NCBI RefSeq assembly: GCF_965218685.1
Contig: NZ_OZ244657.1
Span: 3,286,001-3,350,000 of the forward strand
DNA: 64,000 bases
DNA from: Thalassobius sp965218685
GTDB lineage: Bacteria > Pseudomonadota > Alphaproteobacteria > Rhodobacterales > Rhodobacteraceae
Direction of reading: 5' to 3'
The position numbers and the translations under genes were made by a program. This document shows, one piece after another, positions 26,642 to 34,178 of this stretch (positions within the stretch are counted from its first letter, which is position 1; each line of letters opens with the position of its first letter). Under the pieces are notes generated by a model. The model worked only from the letters and a program-made list of their open reading frames with translations. It ran no database searches and was not told where the DNA came from.

Positions 26642-27337
26642 TCACGAAAGGCTGTTCAGCCAACCGGGAATATGCCCGATGTCCGGCAGGACGATGTCGG
26701 CCAGCGGCGCAAGCTCTTCGGTTGGGGCGGTGCCGGTCAGCACACCCACCGTCCGCATTCCCGCACGGCGCCCGGCCAGCAAATCATGGGTGCTGTCACC
26801 CACCATCACCACGCTTTCGGGCGGCAGCTTCATCTGATCGGCAAAGGCCAGCAGCGGATCGGGCGAGGGTTTGGCCCCGAACCCGCTGTCATAGCCAGCA
26901 ATGAAGTGAAACAGCGCCGTCACCCCCACCTGATCCAACTGGGTGCGCGCGCCGAATTCGCTGTCATTGGTCATCACGCCCAACCGCAGCCCCTGCCCGC
27001 GCAGACCGTTAAGGTACGGAGCCAGATCAACCGCAGGCGCCAGCGTCGCCTCGCCCACGCGTTGTTCAAGAAACAGCTCGATCTGCAGGACTGACAGATG
27101 CGGCACGGCCTGCGCAATAGCCTCGGAAACCTCGGCGTTAGTGCCGGCAATAAAGGGGCTGTCGGCGTGAAACCCGCCCGTTTCCAGATCAAACCGCACC
27201 GCCGCCGCCACCTGAGCGATCTGCGCATCGTCATGGCCTGCCAGCTCGTGGATCATCTGCGCCGCCCAGGTATCCCAGGTGGCGCGGAAATCGAACAAGG
27301 TTCCGTCTTTGTCGAACAACAGACCTTTGATGTGCAT
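26642..27337 (-). CDS. HAD-superfamily hydrolase, phosphoglycolate phosphatase-like
   Basis: 231 residues. All four HAD motifs are visible: FDKDGTLFDF (nucleophile Asp and acid Asp), GVMTNDSE (motif II Thr), AKPSPDPL (motif III Lys) and VGDSTHDLLAG (motif IV acids). The cap is helical, inserted between motifs I and II as in Gph-type phosphatases, so small phosphate monoesters are the likely substrates. I chose ATG 27337 (MHIKGLLFDK) because GAGG stands 6 bases upstream; an ATG at 27349 has no ribosome binding site. Confidence 0.9.
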   Translation of the reverse strand: MHIKGLLFDKDGTLFDFRATWDTWAAQMIHELAGHDDAQIAQVAAAVRFDLETGGFHADSPFIAGTNAEVSEAIAQAVPHLSVLQIELFLEQRVGEATLAPAVDLAPYLNGLRGQGLRLGVMTNDSEFGARTQLDQVGVTALFHFIAGYDSGFGAKPSPDPLLAFADQMKLPPESVVMVGDSTHDLLAGRRAGMRTVGVLTGTAPTEELAPLADIVLPDIGHIPGWLNSLS

Positions 27338-27450
27338 GTTCTGCCTCATGATATATTTGCGCCGAACCTGCCGTGCCCCGTGACAATTGGCAAGCCCGCT
27401 CAACGCCGCGATTGCTTGACTTTCCGCGCCTGTTCGGGCCCCTTATCGCC

Positions 27451-27906
27451 ATGCAAAAGAACGATCCTTACCGGCTTCACCAATCGCTTAGCTACCACCT
27501 GTCCGTAGCGGCCCGCCTGCAAGAACGGCGGCTGGACGAGCAGTTAAAAACACTGGGGCTTAGCCGGACAACATGGTGTATCCTGCTGGCCGTAGGTAAC
27601 GAGGATTTGTCACAACCATCTGACATCGCCGAGTTTGTTGGGATCGATCGCACCGCCACCAGCCGCGCCCTGCGCAAAATGGAAGAGGACGGTCTGCTGG
27701 GGCGCAGCTCGGGCACCGAGGACAAGCGCACGCGGCAGGTAGTCCTGAGCGATCAGGGCCGCGACGCGATCGCCAAAGCCACGCCGTTTGCCCGTAAGAA
27801 TTCGGAAATCCTGGCTAACATCCTGACAGGGGACGAAGCAGACGAGCTGTGGCGGATCCTGTCCAAGATAGAGGATTCGGCCGATATTCCGCTGAAGACC
27901 CTGTAA
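27451..27906 (+). CDS. MarR-family transcriptional regulator
   Basis: 151 residues. Winged helix-turn-helix with SQPSDIAEFVGIDRTATSRA as the recognition region and EEDGLLGRSSGTEDKRTRQV as the wing, flanked by dimerisation helices. MarR regulators usually repress nearby transport or stress genes and respond to small phenolic compounds. No transporter adjoins directly; the divergent HAD gene is the nearest candidate target. The ATG at 27451 fits the family N-terminus, but no clear ribosome binding site precedes it. Confidence 0.92.
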   Translation: MQKNDPYRLHQSLSYHLSVAARLQERRLDEQLKTLGLSRTTWCILLAVGNEDLSQPSDIAEFVGIDRTATSRALRKMEEDGLLGRSSGTEDKRTRQVVLSDQGRDAIAKATPFARKNSEILANILTGDEADELWRILSKIEDSADIPLKTL

Positions 27907-27907
27907 C

Positions 27908-28192
27908 TCAGGTCCAGTGCACCGCCTGCCCGCCGGGCAGCGCAGCGCGCACCTGCATCAACTGATCATAGGGCAGTGATTTGGCATCGCAAAAGGCGGT
28001 GACCCAGGCGTCGTCCATCAACAGAAAATCCAGAACCGAACCCAGGAATTCGGGATCCGTGGCGCCCGCGCGGATGTCATCCAGACCCGCTCCGGTGGAC
28101 CCCAGGAAGATCGGCAAAAGCTCCTCGTTTCCGACCAGCCATTCCAACGCGCCAAGCGCCAGGGTTTCGGCTGTTTCCTGCCTCAGGGCCAT
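27908..28192 (-). CDS. DUF3572 family protein
   Basis: 94 residues, small and acidic, helical. LALGALEWLVGNEELLPIFL, then GSTGAGLDDIRAGATDPEFL are the hallmark stretches of the DUF3572 family, found mainly in alphaproteobacteria. Function unknown. It is divergent from the PleD-like gene with a 114-base gap, and I recall a similar pairing in related genomes, but I cannot check that here. Its stop lies one base from the MarR gene's stop. Confidence 0.88.
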   Translation of the reverse strand: MALRQETAETLALGALEWLVGNEELLPIFLGSTGAGLDDIRAGATDPEFLGSVLDFLLMDDAWVTAFCDAKSLPYDQLMQVRAALPGGQAVHWT

Positions 28193-28213
28193 GATCGCTC
28201 GCCTTGTTACTAA

Positions 28214-28237
28214 ATTGGTTACTGTTTCTTAACCAAT
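28214..28237. promoter_or_regulatory. 8-bp inverted repeat in DUF3572/PleD-like divergent promoter
   Basis: Arms ATTGGTTA (28214-28221) and TAACCAAT (28230-28237) are perfectly inverted with an 8-base T-rich spacer. It sits 22 bases before the DUF3572 start and 69 bases before the PleD-like start, in an AT-rich stretch unlike the surrounding GC-rich DNA. It may be an operator shared by both genes; no regulator is identified. Confidence 0.4.
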
Positions 28238-28306
28238 CCCAGAAAATAAAGGAGTTATCAAGTTATCGCCCTGCACAGGGCCTTTGCCAGAGTATCCTGT
28301 ACCCTC

Positions 28307-29734
28307 ATGCCCGGTAGAATTCTCATAATCGACGGGATTGCCACCAACCGAATAAGCCTTCGGGTCAGACTTTGCGCCGCATTCTACGATGTCTGTCAGG
28401 CTGCAACCGGGGCAGAGGGATTAGAGCTGTTGGGACAGACGCAACCCGACATCGTGCTGCTGGCCTCGACCCTGCCAGACATGAGCGCCAGCCAGTTTTG
28501 CCAGTCACTGCGCAGGCACCCCAAATTGGGCGACGTTGCCCTGGTCGTTTTGGAATGCACCGAGGATCGCGCGCGCCGTTTGGAAATTCTGGCCGCCGGG
28601 GCGGATGACGTGTTGGCCCGGCAAGCCGACCCCCGCCTGTTGCTGGCGCGTCTGCGCAGCCTGTTGCGCAGCGGCACCAGCCGCGACGACCGGTTACTGC
28701 ATTCTCAGGCCGAAGCCTCGACCGGATTTGCCGAGCCCACCCGGCGCTTTGCCCGCGCGTCGCATATCGCGGTTCTGTCCGAAGATGTCGCCTGCGGGCT
28801 GACGTGGATCAAGCGCCTGCAAAAAGAGCGCCCCTATCGATATTCACTGTATTCCCCCCGCAGTCTGCCGCGTGATTTCGGGCGCGGTATGGTGCCCGAC
28901 GTGATACTGATCGCCTCGTCCAGCCAGGACCAAGGCGATTTCGGCGCGTCGCTGCTGGCCACGCTGGGCGCGCAGCCGGGGTATCGGCGGTCCCGCTTTC
29001 TGATCTACGTACCGAACGAAGCTGCCGAGCCCGCCGCGCAGATGCTGGATCTGGGGGCTCATGACGTGATGCGCGGTGACTTTGACCCTGTCGAAATTTC
29101 GCTGCGTCTGGACCAACTGCTGCGCCGCAAGGCGCGCGCCGACCAGATGCACAAACGCCTTCAGGACGGCCTGCACGCGGCGCTGATCGACCCGCTGACC
29201 GGATTGCACAACCGTCGCTATGCCATGCCCGAACTTGGGCGCCTGATAAGCACCGCGATCGAGGGACGGTCCAGCCTTGCGTTGATGCTTGCGGATCTGG
29301 ATCATTTCAAACGGATCAATGATCAATATGGCCACGCAGCTGGCGATGCCGTCCTGACCGAGATCGCGCGCCGTCTGCTGGGTGCTGTGGGATCAGACGA
29401 TCTGGTGGCGCGCATTGGCGGCGAGGAATTCATGATCGCGATCCCCGGACTGAGCCTGCAAGAGGCTCAGCAAGCCGCGCAGCACCTGTGCCGGATCGTC
29501 TCTGAAACTCCGGTGACCATTCCCGGCCTGCGCCAGCCGGTTCCGGTGACGGTAAGCATCGGTTTGGCCATGGCCATGCCCTCGGGACAGCCCGCGGCAG
29601 GACGCCAAACCACACCCACGCAACCCGCCGAGGACCCGGCGGAATTGTTGCTGACCCGCGCCGACCAGGCGCTTTACGGGGCCAAGAACCTTGGCCGCAA
29701 CCAAGTCACGACATTGGACCAGCCACGGATGTAG
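28307..29734 (+). CDS. PleD-like protein: two degenerate receiver domains plus GGEEF diguanylate cyclase
   Basis: 475 residues. Residues 4-125 align with the first receiver of PleD (RILIIDG, PDIVLLASTLPDM), but the phosphoacceptor Asp53 is Ala, one acidic-pocket residue is Gly10 and the conserved Lys is Arg (VLARQADPRL). A second receiver-like unit (about 150-290) is also degenerate. The GGDEF domain (about 300-470) is intact: DPLTGLHNRRYAMPELG and ARIGGEEFMIAIPG. The residues at the inhibitory-site position are GSDD, so RxxD feedback is missing. It should make cyclic di-GMP but not be switched on by phosphorylation of the first receiver. Confidence 0.92.
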   Translation: MPGRILIIDGIATNRISLRVRLCAAFYDVCQAATGAEGLELLGQTQPDIVLLASTLPDMSASQFCQSLRRHPKLGDVALVVLECTEDRARRLEILAAGADDVLARQADPRLLLARLRSLLRSGTSRDDRLLHSQAEASTGFAEPTRRFARASHIAVLSEDVACGLTWIKRLQKERPYRYSLYSPRSLPRDFGRGMVPDVILIASSSQDQGDFGASLLATLGAQPGYRRSRFLIYVPNEAAEPAAQMLDLGAHDVMRGDFDPVEISLRLDQLLRRKARADQMHKRLQDGLHAALIDPLTGLHNRRYAMPELGRLISTAIEGRSSLALMLADLDHFKRINDQYGHAAGDAVLTEIARRLLGAVGSDDLVARIGGEEFMIAIPGLSLQEAQQAAQHLCRIVSETPVTIPGLRQPVPVTVSIGLAMAMPSGQPAAGRQTTPTQPAEDPAELLLTRADQALYGAKNLGRNQVTTLDQPRM

Positions 29735-29767
29735 CAATCGGCCCCTGAAGGGTGAATTTCACTGAAA

Positions 29768-30280
29768 TCAGTACTTGCTCGGACCTAAATGTCTGCGGTT
29801 TCGCAGCCCATCCTCCAGGCGTTCGGCAAATTCGGCGCGTTCTGCATCGCTCATGGCGGTCAGCCTTTGCAGCAGCAGCCGCTGCCCGATGGCCTGACGC
29901 TCTTGTCCGGCCGCCAACTGATTTTGCAGCAGGTCCCCAAGCGCCTCGGGGTCAAAGGGCTGCGCTTGCAGGGCTGAAAGCACCTGATCGAACTGCGCCT
30001 GCACCTGCGCGCGCGAGGGACGCTCGGCCCGGTATTCGCGGCGCAGCTGTTCACCAATCGCACGCCGATCCTTATGGCTAAGCGCATGGGTATAAGGACC
30101 CATCATCATGTCCACACGCGGCGGTCGCGGCCCATCCCTGGGTCCGTATTTCACCGCAGCGCCGATGACCACGCCAGCCACAGCCAGGTTCAGCGCCAAC
30201 GAGGTGAAAAGCACCACCTTCAGCCAGGGACGCATCCCGGTTCCGGTTTTTTTAGGATTATTATCAAAAGGTTCAGTCAT
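29768..30280 (-). CDS. Membrane-anchored periplasmic sensor protein, CpxP/CnrX-like
   Basis: 170 residues: a short cytosolic N-terminus, one membrane segment (about 18-43, WLKVVLFTSLALNLAVAG) and a helical periplasmic domain with many Arg, Gln and Glu residues (about 55-165). The arrangement matches proteins annotated as periplasmic heavy-metal sensors (CnrX/ZraP/CpxP fold). Histidines are few and there is a Met cluster (VDMMMGPYTHALSH), a possible metal site. It is the last gene of the EF-hand/ECF sigma operon, 3 bases after the putative anti-sigma gene, so it probably modulates sigma release in response to an envelope signal. Confidence 0.8.
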   Translation of the reverse strand: MTEPFDNNPKKTGTGMRPWLKVVLFTSLALNLAVAGVVIGAAVKYGPRDGPRPPRVDMMMGPYTHALSHKDRRAIGEQLRREYRAERPSRAQVQAQFDQVLSALQAQPFDPEALGDLLQNQLAAGQERQAIGQRLLLQRLTAMSDAERAEFAERLEDGLRNRRHLGPSKY

Positions 30281-30283
30281 ATC

Positions 30284-30652
30284 CTACCCCTCGGTCAGGG
30301 TGAAATCATAAGAGGGCATCAAATCGACCAGATAGAGATCCGAGCTGGTGCCCAGCAGGTTTTCGGTGGTTGTTTCAATGGCGCTGGGCGGGTTGACCCC
30401 GATCCACAGCCCCGCCACGCCAGCAGTAGCCAAACCGGCCATGGCGGGCCAGCCTCCGACCGCCGCAGAAAACTGACGGAACCAAGACGCGCGCGGACGC
30501 TGGGGCGCTGCGGCAGCGGCTGCCTGCGCTTGCAGGGCGTCCTGCAGCACGCGCTCCATGAAATCAGGCGCAGGTGTTGCGTCCTGGGAACGCGCCTGAG
30601 CGAACAGGTCATCCAGCACGAAAAGATCAGAATTCTTGTCCATCTCAGCCAT
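30284..30652 (-). CDS. Putative anti-sigma factor, single-span membrane protein
   Basis: 122 residues. A cytosolic part (about 1-60, acidic start then DFMERVLQDALQAQ) is followed by one membrane segment (about 74-95, MAGLATAGVAGLWIGV) and a short periplasmic tail. It overlaps the ECF sigma gene stop by a few bases and precedes a periplasmic sensor gene, the usual place for an anti-sigma factor. It has no His/Cys zinc motif of the ZAS type. The alternative ATG at 30643 lies one base past the sigma stop. Function is inferred from context. Confidence 0.7.
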   Translation of the reverse strand: MAEMDKNSDLFVLDDLFAQARSQDATPAPDFMERVLQDALQAQAAAAAAPQRPRASWFRQFSAAVGGWPAMAGLATAGVAGLWIGVNPPSAIETTTENLLGTSSDLYLVDLMPSYDFTLTEG

Positions 30653-31223
30653 CGGTATACCCCAGTTCTGCGCGCCGGTCGGCCAGAATACCGCCAAGCG
30701 AACGTTTTCCTCTTGCGGTCAGACTTTCAACCGCCTCGGTGCTAATCCCCATGATCTCGGCGATCTGTGGATTTGCCAGCCCTTCGATATGGCGCAGCGT
30801 CACCGCCTGCTGCTGCCGGTCCGGCAATTGCGCCAAAGCATCCCGCAACGCGGCCATCCTGGCCTGCTGCTGCAATGCACCCTCGGCGCTGATCTGGTCA
30901 TCCTCGGGTTCGGGAACCGAGTCCAGATCAACCCCCCGCCCCTTGCGCAGGCGGTCGGTACACAGGTTGGCAACCACGCGGTACAGCCATGTAGTTACCT
31001 TTGCTTCGCCCTGGCGCCAGTCGGGTGCGATCTTCCACAGGCGCAACATGGCTTCCTGAGCAACGTCCTCGGCCTCGGCCCGATCGTTCAGCATCCGCAT
31101 CGCCTGCCCAAAGGCCCGAGGTGTCAGCCGCACGTTCAGCGCGCGCGCGGCATCCGGATCACCGTTGGCAAAAAGCACCAACAGCGCATCATCGGAAACA
31201 TCCGCGAAGGCGTCAAAGGGCAT
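30645..31223 (-). CDS. ECF-type RNA polymerase sigma factor
   Basis: 192 residues with region 2 (RAEAEDVAQEAMLRLWKIAP, then VTTWLYRVVANLCTDRLR) and region 4 (LPDRQQQAVTLRHIEGLANP, then STEAVESLTARGKRSL), but no regions 1 or 3, as in the ECF group. The ATG at 31223 is 8 bases from AGGA; an ATG at 31229 is too close to it. Downstream are a putative anti-sigma factor and a periplasmic sensor, upstream a four-EF-hand protein. The set looks like an envelope-stress or metal/calcium-responsive switch. Confidence 0.93.
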   Translation of the reverse strand: MPFDAFADVSDDALLVLFANGDPDAARALNVRLTPRAFGQAMRMLNDRAEAEDVAQEAMLRLWKIAPDWRQGEAKVTTWLYRVVANLCTDRLRKGRGVDLDSVPEPEDDQISAEGALQQQARMAALRDALAQLPDRQQQAVTLRHIEGLANPQIAEIMGISTEAVESLTARGKRSLGGILADRRAELGYTDG

Positions 31224-31256
31224 GGTCATCGTCCTTTTGCCGTATCCTTTCGGCGT

Positions 31257-31281
31257 GCGCCGGGCAATCCCTGCCCGGCGC
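31257..31281 (-). promoter_or_regulatory. Strong hairpin between EF-hand and sigma factor genes
   Basis: Arms GCGCCGGGCA (31257-31266) and TGCCCGGCGC (31272-31281) pair perfectly around five bases. On the minus strand it follows the EF-hand gene stop and precedes the sigma gene. No T-run follows, so it looks less like a full terminator and more like an mRNA-stabilising or partial-termination stem that would set the ratio of EF-hand protein to sigma factor. Confidence 0.55.
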
Positions 31282-31304
31282 AATCTTTGTGAAATCCGGA
31301 TGGA

Positions 31305-31877
31305 TTATTCGGCGGGCATCGGGCGCTGACCAGCCCCATAGCTTTGACCCTGGCCCTGACCTTTACCGGGGCCGAAACCTTCACCGTGACGCATCATCTT
31401 GCCTTCTCCATAACCGTGCCGTTCCATACGTTTTTGCAGCTTGGCGAATTCCTCGGCCGAGATTGCCCCGTCCTCGTCAGCGTCAAGACGGTCAAACATC
31501 CGACCTTTCTGCATCGGCTGCATTTCCTCGAAGCTCAGCACGCCATCGTCATTGGCGTCGCGATCAACGATCATGTGCTTGGCGCGTTTGGTCATGCGCT
31601 CGGCCTGCTTGGCCTGCATGAAGGCGGTGATTTCCTCGGCGCTCAGGGCACCATCACCGTTGGCATCCTGCTCGTCAAAGCGTGCCTTGGCATGGGCAGC
31701 GATCTCCTCGGGCGTGATCTTACCGTCCGAATTTGCGTCGACCTCTTCGAAGTTGAACATCGGGCCGCGCGGGCCGTGGTGCCCCCCCATGCGGTCCTTG
31801 CCAAAGGCCATTGCGCTGCCTGCGCCAATGGTCAGGGTCAACACCGCAGCGGTCGAGATCAGAATTGCACGTTTCAT
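31305..31877 (-). CDS. Exported calcium-binding protein with four EF-hands
   Basis: 190 residues. Signal peptide about 1-24 (ending GSAMA). Four canonical 12-residue EF loops are visible: DANSDGKITPEE (47-58), DANGDGALSAEE (71-82), DANDDGVLSFEE (107-118) and DADEDGAISAEE (132-143), each with Asp at 1, 3 or 5 and Glu at 12, so calcium binding in the periplasm is likely. A His/Met/Gly-rich tail (about 150-190) could bind transition metals. GGAGAAG precedes the ATG. It heads the ECF sigma operon and may be its sensor, its main output, or both. Confidence 0.92.
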   Translation of the reverse strand: MKRAILISTAAVLTLTIGAGSAMAFGKDRMGGHHGPRGPMFNFEEVDANSDGKITPEEIAAHAKARFDEQDANGDGALSAEEITAFMQAKQAERMTKRAKHMIVDRDANDDGVLSFEEMQPMQKGRMFDRLDADEDGAISAEEFAKLQKRMERHGYGEGKMMRHGEGFGPGKGQGQGQSYGAGQRPMPAE

Positions 31878-31990
31878 GTTGTCTTCTCCAGTTTTAACCT
31901 TGCTCGAGAAACCGGCCCGTTGGCCTGTTTTCTGATCACTAAACGGGGGCCGCCGGGGTTTCCGTCGGCAAAAATGCAAAAATTCGAATA

Positions 31991-32008
31991 GTTCACGCCC
32001 CTGTGAAC
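31991..32008. promoter_or_regulatory. Palindrome upstream of EF-hand gene
   Basis: Arms GTTCAC (31991-31996) and GTGAAC (32003-32008) are perfectly inverted with a 6-base spacer, in the 252-base divergent region between the EF-hand gene and the DUF983 gene. It may be an operator; alternatively GTGAAC reading toward the EF-hand gene could be part of an ECF -35 element. A TTGACA at 32082 may be the -35 of the DUF983 gene, though no good -10 follows. Nothing else is recognised in this gap. Confidence 0.35.
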
Positions 32009-32129
32009 GCCATTTGAAAATCGCCATTCCTCACAGATTTGCGACATCGGGACGCAAGGACAAAGCGTCGGCTTTAAATTGTTGACAGTGTTCCCCACTT
32101 TATCCGGTCTATGGATACGCGAGGGAACC

Positions 32130-32516
32130 ATGACTGACACCGCCTACATCGAGGAGCGCGCGACCTGGCCGGCACTTGTCAACGGCTGGAAACGCAAGTG
32201 CCCTTCTTGCGGCAACGGGCCAATGCTCAAGGGCTATCTGTCCGTGCGCAAGGCCTGCCCGGTCTGCAAGGAAGAGTTTCACCACCACCGTGCAGATGAC
32301 GGCCCGGCCTACCTGACGATTTTGATCGTGGGCAAGATCATGGTGCCTTTGATGTTCGTCGTCTTTCAGACCTGGCGACCCGATCCGCTGATCCTGTTTA
32401 CTATCTTCGCTATTGGCACCGTGCTGATGTCGCTCTACCTTCTACCTCGGTTGAAGGGGGCCACGATCGGGTTCCAATGGGCGCGTGGAATGCACGGGTT
32501 CGGTGGAACGGGTTAG
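32130..32516 (+). CDS. DUF983 family membrane protein with zinc-ribbon-like Cys pairs
   Basis: 128 residues. Two CxxC pairs, KCPSCGNGPML and ACPVCKEEF, form a zinc-ribbon-like head (about 20-55), followed by HHHRADDGPAYLT and two membrane segments (about 60-80 and 87-107). This is the DUF983 pattern, common in alphaproteobacteria and of unknown function. The ATG at 32130 has GAGGGA just upstream. A Nudix hydrolase gene follows after 21 bases on the same strand. Confidence 0.88.
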   Translation: MTDTAYIEERATWPALVNGWKRKCPSCGNGPMLKGYLSVRKACPVCKEEFHHHRADDGPAYLTILIVGKIMVPLMFVVFQTWRPDPLILFTIFAIGTVLMSLYLLPRLKGATIGFQWARGMHGFGGTG

Positions 32517-32537
32517 GCCTCCTGCGAGGGAGGAACT

Positions 32538-33245
32538 ATGACTATTGATAAAACCGCGCTTCGCAACGCGGCCACGGTGATCGTGTTGCGGGAACGGACG
32601 ACAGATCCACATGTTTTGATGGGACAGCGTGGGGCCAAGGCGGCCTTCATGCCCAACAAGTTCGTGTTTCCAGGCGGCGCCGTGGATGCCGAAGATGCAG
32701 GCATCCCGCTGGCCTCGCATATGCCGGATGTATGCCGTGAACGTCTGCGCGAAGATGCGGCCGAGGACCTTTCGCACGCCCTGTCCGTCGCCGCGATCCG
32801 CGAGCTGTGGGAAGAAACCGGCCTGATCCTGGGCCAGAAAGGCGAATGGGACATCACCCCGCCTGCCGATTGGACCAGCTTTGCCGCCACCGGCCATCTG
32901 CCCGCCGCTCATCCGCTGCAATTCGTGTTCCGGGCGATCACGCCACCGGGTCGGCCCCGCCGCTTTGACGCTCGGTTTTTCCTGATCGACGCGGACGAGA
33001 TTGCCAGCGACCTGGACAATTTCGACGCGGCCTGTGACGAGCTTTCTCATCTGCAATGGATCCCGCTGCCCAAGGTACGCGAGTTCGATCTGCCTTTCAT
33101 CACCGAGGTCGTTCTGGCCGAGGTCGCCGCCCGCGCTCACGACATGACACCGCCCGAAAGCGTGCCCTATTTCAAGAATAATGAAGAGGCAAACCTGTTC
33201 CTGCGCCTTAAAGGAGTAGGACCAATGACAGGACGCTCGCACTGA
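32538..33245 (+). CDS. Nudix hydrolase
   Basis: 235 residues. The Nudix box is split by an insert: GGAVDAED near residue 47, then SVAAIRELWEETGLIL about 35 residues later, keeping the REx2EE core that binds magnesium. Enzymes of this architecture hydrolyse nucleoside diphosphates linked to other groups, including CoA and ADP-ribose derivatives; the substrate here is not determined. Co-directional with DUF983. Its last 38 bases overlap the 3' end of the convergent DMT gene. Confidence 0.9.
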   Translation: MTIDKTALRNAATVIVLRERTTDPHVLMGQRGAKAAFMPNKFVFPGGAVDAEDAGIPLASHMPDVCRERLREDAAEDLSHALSVAAIRELWEETGLILGQKGEWDITPPADWTSFAATGHLPAAHPLQFVFRAITPPGRPRRFDARFFLIDADEIASDLDNFDAACDELSHLQWIPLPKVREFDLPFITEVVLAEVAARAHDMTPPESVPYFKNNEEANLFLRLKGVGPMTGRSH

Positions 33246-34107
33246 TCAAAACGATCCCGGTGACCTCGCGCCGGGATATTTTTTCCTTGAAAAACAACAT
33301 CGAAGCCGCGATCGAGAATATCACCTCAACCTGCCCAACCGCAAAGACATAGGCCGCGTTCATTAGCGTGAAGGCGGTGAACCACCCAAGCGAGCCCCCC
33401 AGCGAGGCAAGCCCCATCCACACAGAGGTACGCCACGATCCCAGCACTCGGGTAAATTCGCCCGGTTCGCGCCAGCGCAGCCACAGACCCAGGCCCAGCG
33501 CCTGCGTGGTCGTCACGCAGCCCAGCGCCACCAAGGCCCGCATCAGCGGATCGTCACTGGCCACCTCTAACGTGGCGCCACGATAGGCCACGGCGGACAC
33601 GGCAAAAAACGCCCCTGACAATACTCCCAGCCCGGCGCCCTTATTCAGGAAACGTTTCAGGCCCGCCGCTTGCCCGCCCTTCTGGTCTGACAGCACCAGC
33701 ACCCCGACCAGCCCCAACAAGATGGCCACCAATCCCCCGACCGAGATCCGATCACCCAGAACGATGAACCCCACCAGCGCGGTCTGAACCGTCTCGGTTT
33801 TCTTGAACGTGATGCCGACCGCGAAATTGCGCTGCGCAAACAGCACCACCACGCACCAAGTGGCCAAAATCTGCGCGATCGCACCGGACAGCGCGTAGGG
33901 CACGAACCAGGCCCCAACCGCAGGCAGACCCTGCCCTTGCCATGACAGGTAAGCCCCCGCCATGATCACCACGAAGGGCGCCGAGAACAAAAAGCGCGCC
34001 AAGGTCGCCCCACCCGCAGACAAGCTGCCCATGGCCAGCAGTTTTTGCAGCATGAACCTGAGCGTTTGAAACGCCGCGGCCGCAATGGAAATCAGAACCC
34101 AGCTCAT
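33208..34107 (-). CDS. EamA/DMT-superfamily membrane transporter
   Basis: 299 residues with about ten hydrophobic segments in two EamA repeats (about 1-140 and 155-299). It ends with FSIAASMLFFKEKISRREVT, then LISASVLSLVLLL, a usual closing motif. Distinct from the DMT protein at 1844. Substrate unknown. It is 71 bases downstream of the aldo/keto reductase gene on the same strand, with a terminator in that gap, so it probably has its own promoter. The C-terminal coding region overlaps the Nudix gene by 38 bases. Confidence 0.88.
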   Translation of the reverse strand: MSWVLISIAAAAFQTLRFMLQKLLAMGSLSAGGATLARFLFSAPFVVIMAGAYLSWQGQGLPAVGAWFVPYALSGAIAQILATWCVVVLFAQRNFAVGITFKKTETVQTALVGFIVLGDRISVGGLVAILLGLVGVLVLSDQKGGQAAGLKRFLNKGAGLGVLSGAFFAVSAVAYRGATLEVASDDPLMRALVALGCVTTTQALGLGLWLRWREPGEFTRVLGSWRTSVWMGLASLGGSLGWFTAFTLMNAAYVFAVGQVEVIFSIAASMLFFKEKISRREVTGIVLISASVLSLVLLL

Positions 34108-34123
34108 GCTTGCTCATCCAATC

Positions 34124-34150
34124 AAAAAGGCCGGGACACATGCCCCGGCC
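34124..34150 (-). terminator. Intrinsic terminator downstream of aldo/keto reductase gene
   Basis: Read on the minus strand, arms GGCCGGG and CCCGGCC (34144-34150 and 34129-34135) form a stem followed by TTTTT (34124-34128). It lies between the reductase stop and the DMT transporter start and matches a classic rho-independent terminator. Confidence 0.85.
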
Positions 34151-34178
34151 GTTCGGTAATACGCGTAAAAGGCATCCC

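Noticed and set aside
32082..32087. TTGACA as a -35 for the DUF983 gene
   Set aside because: No acceptable -10 hexamer at 16-18 bases; noted only within the adjacent regulatory entry.
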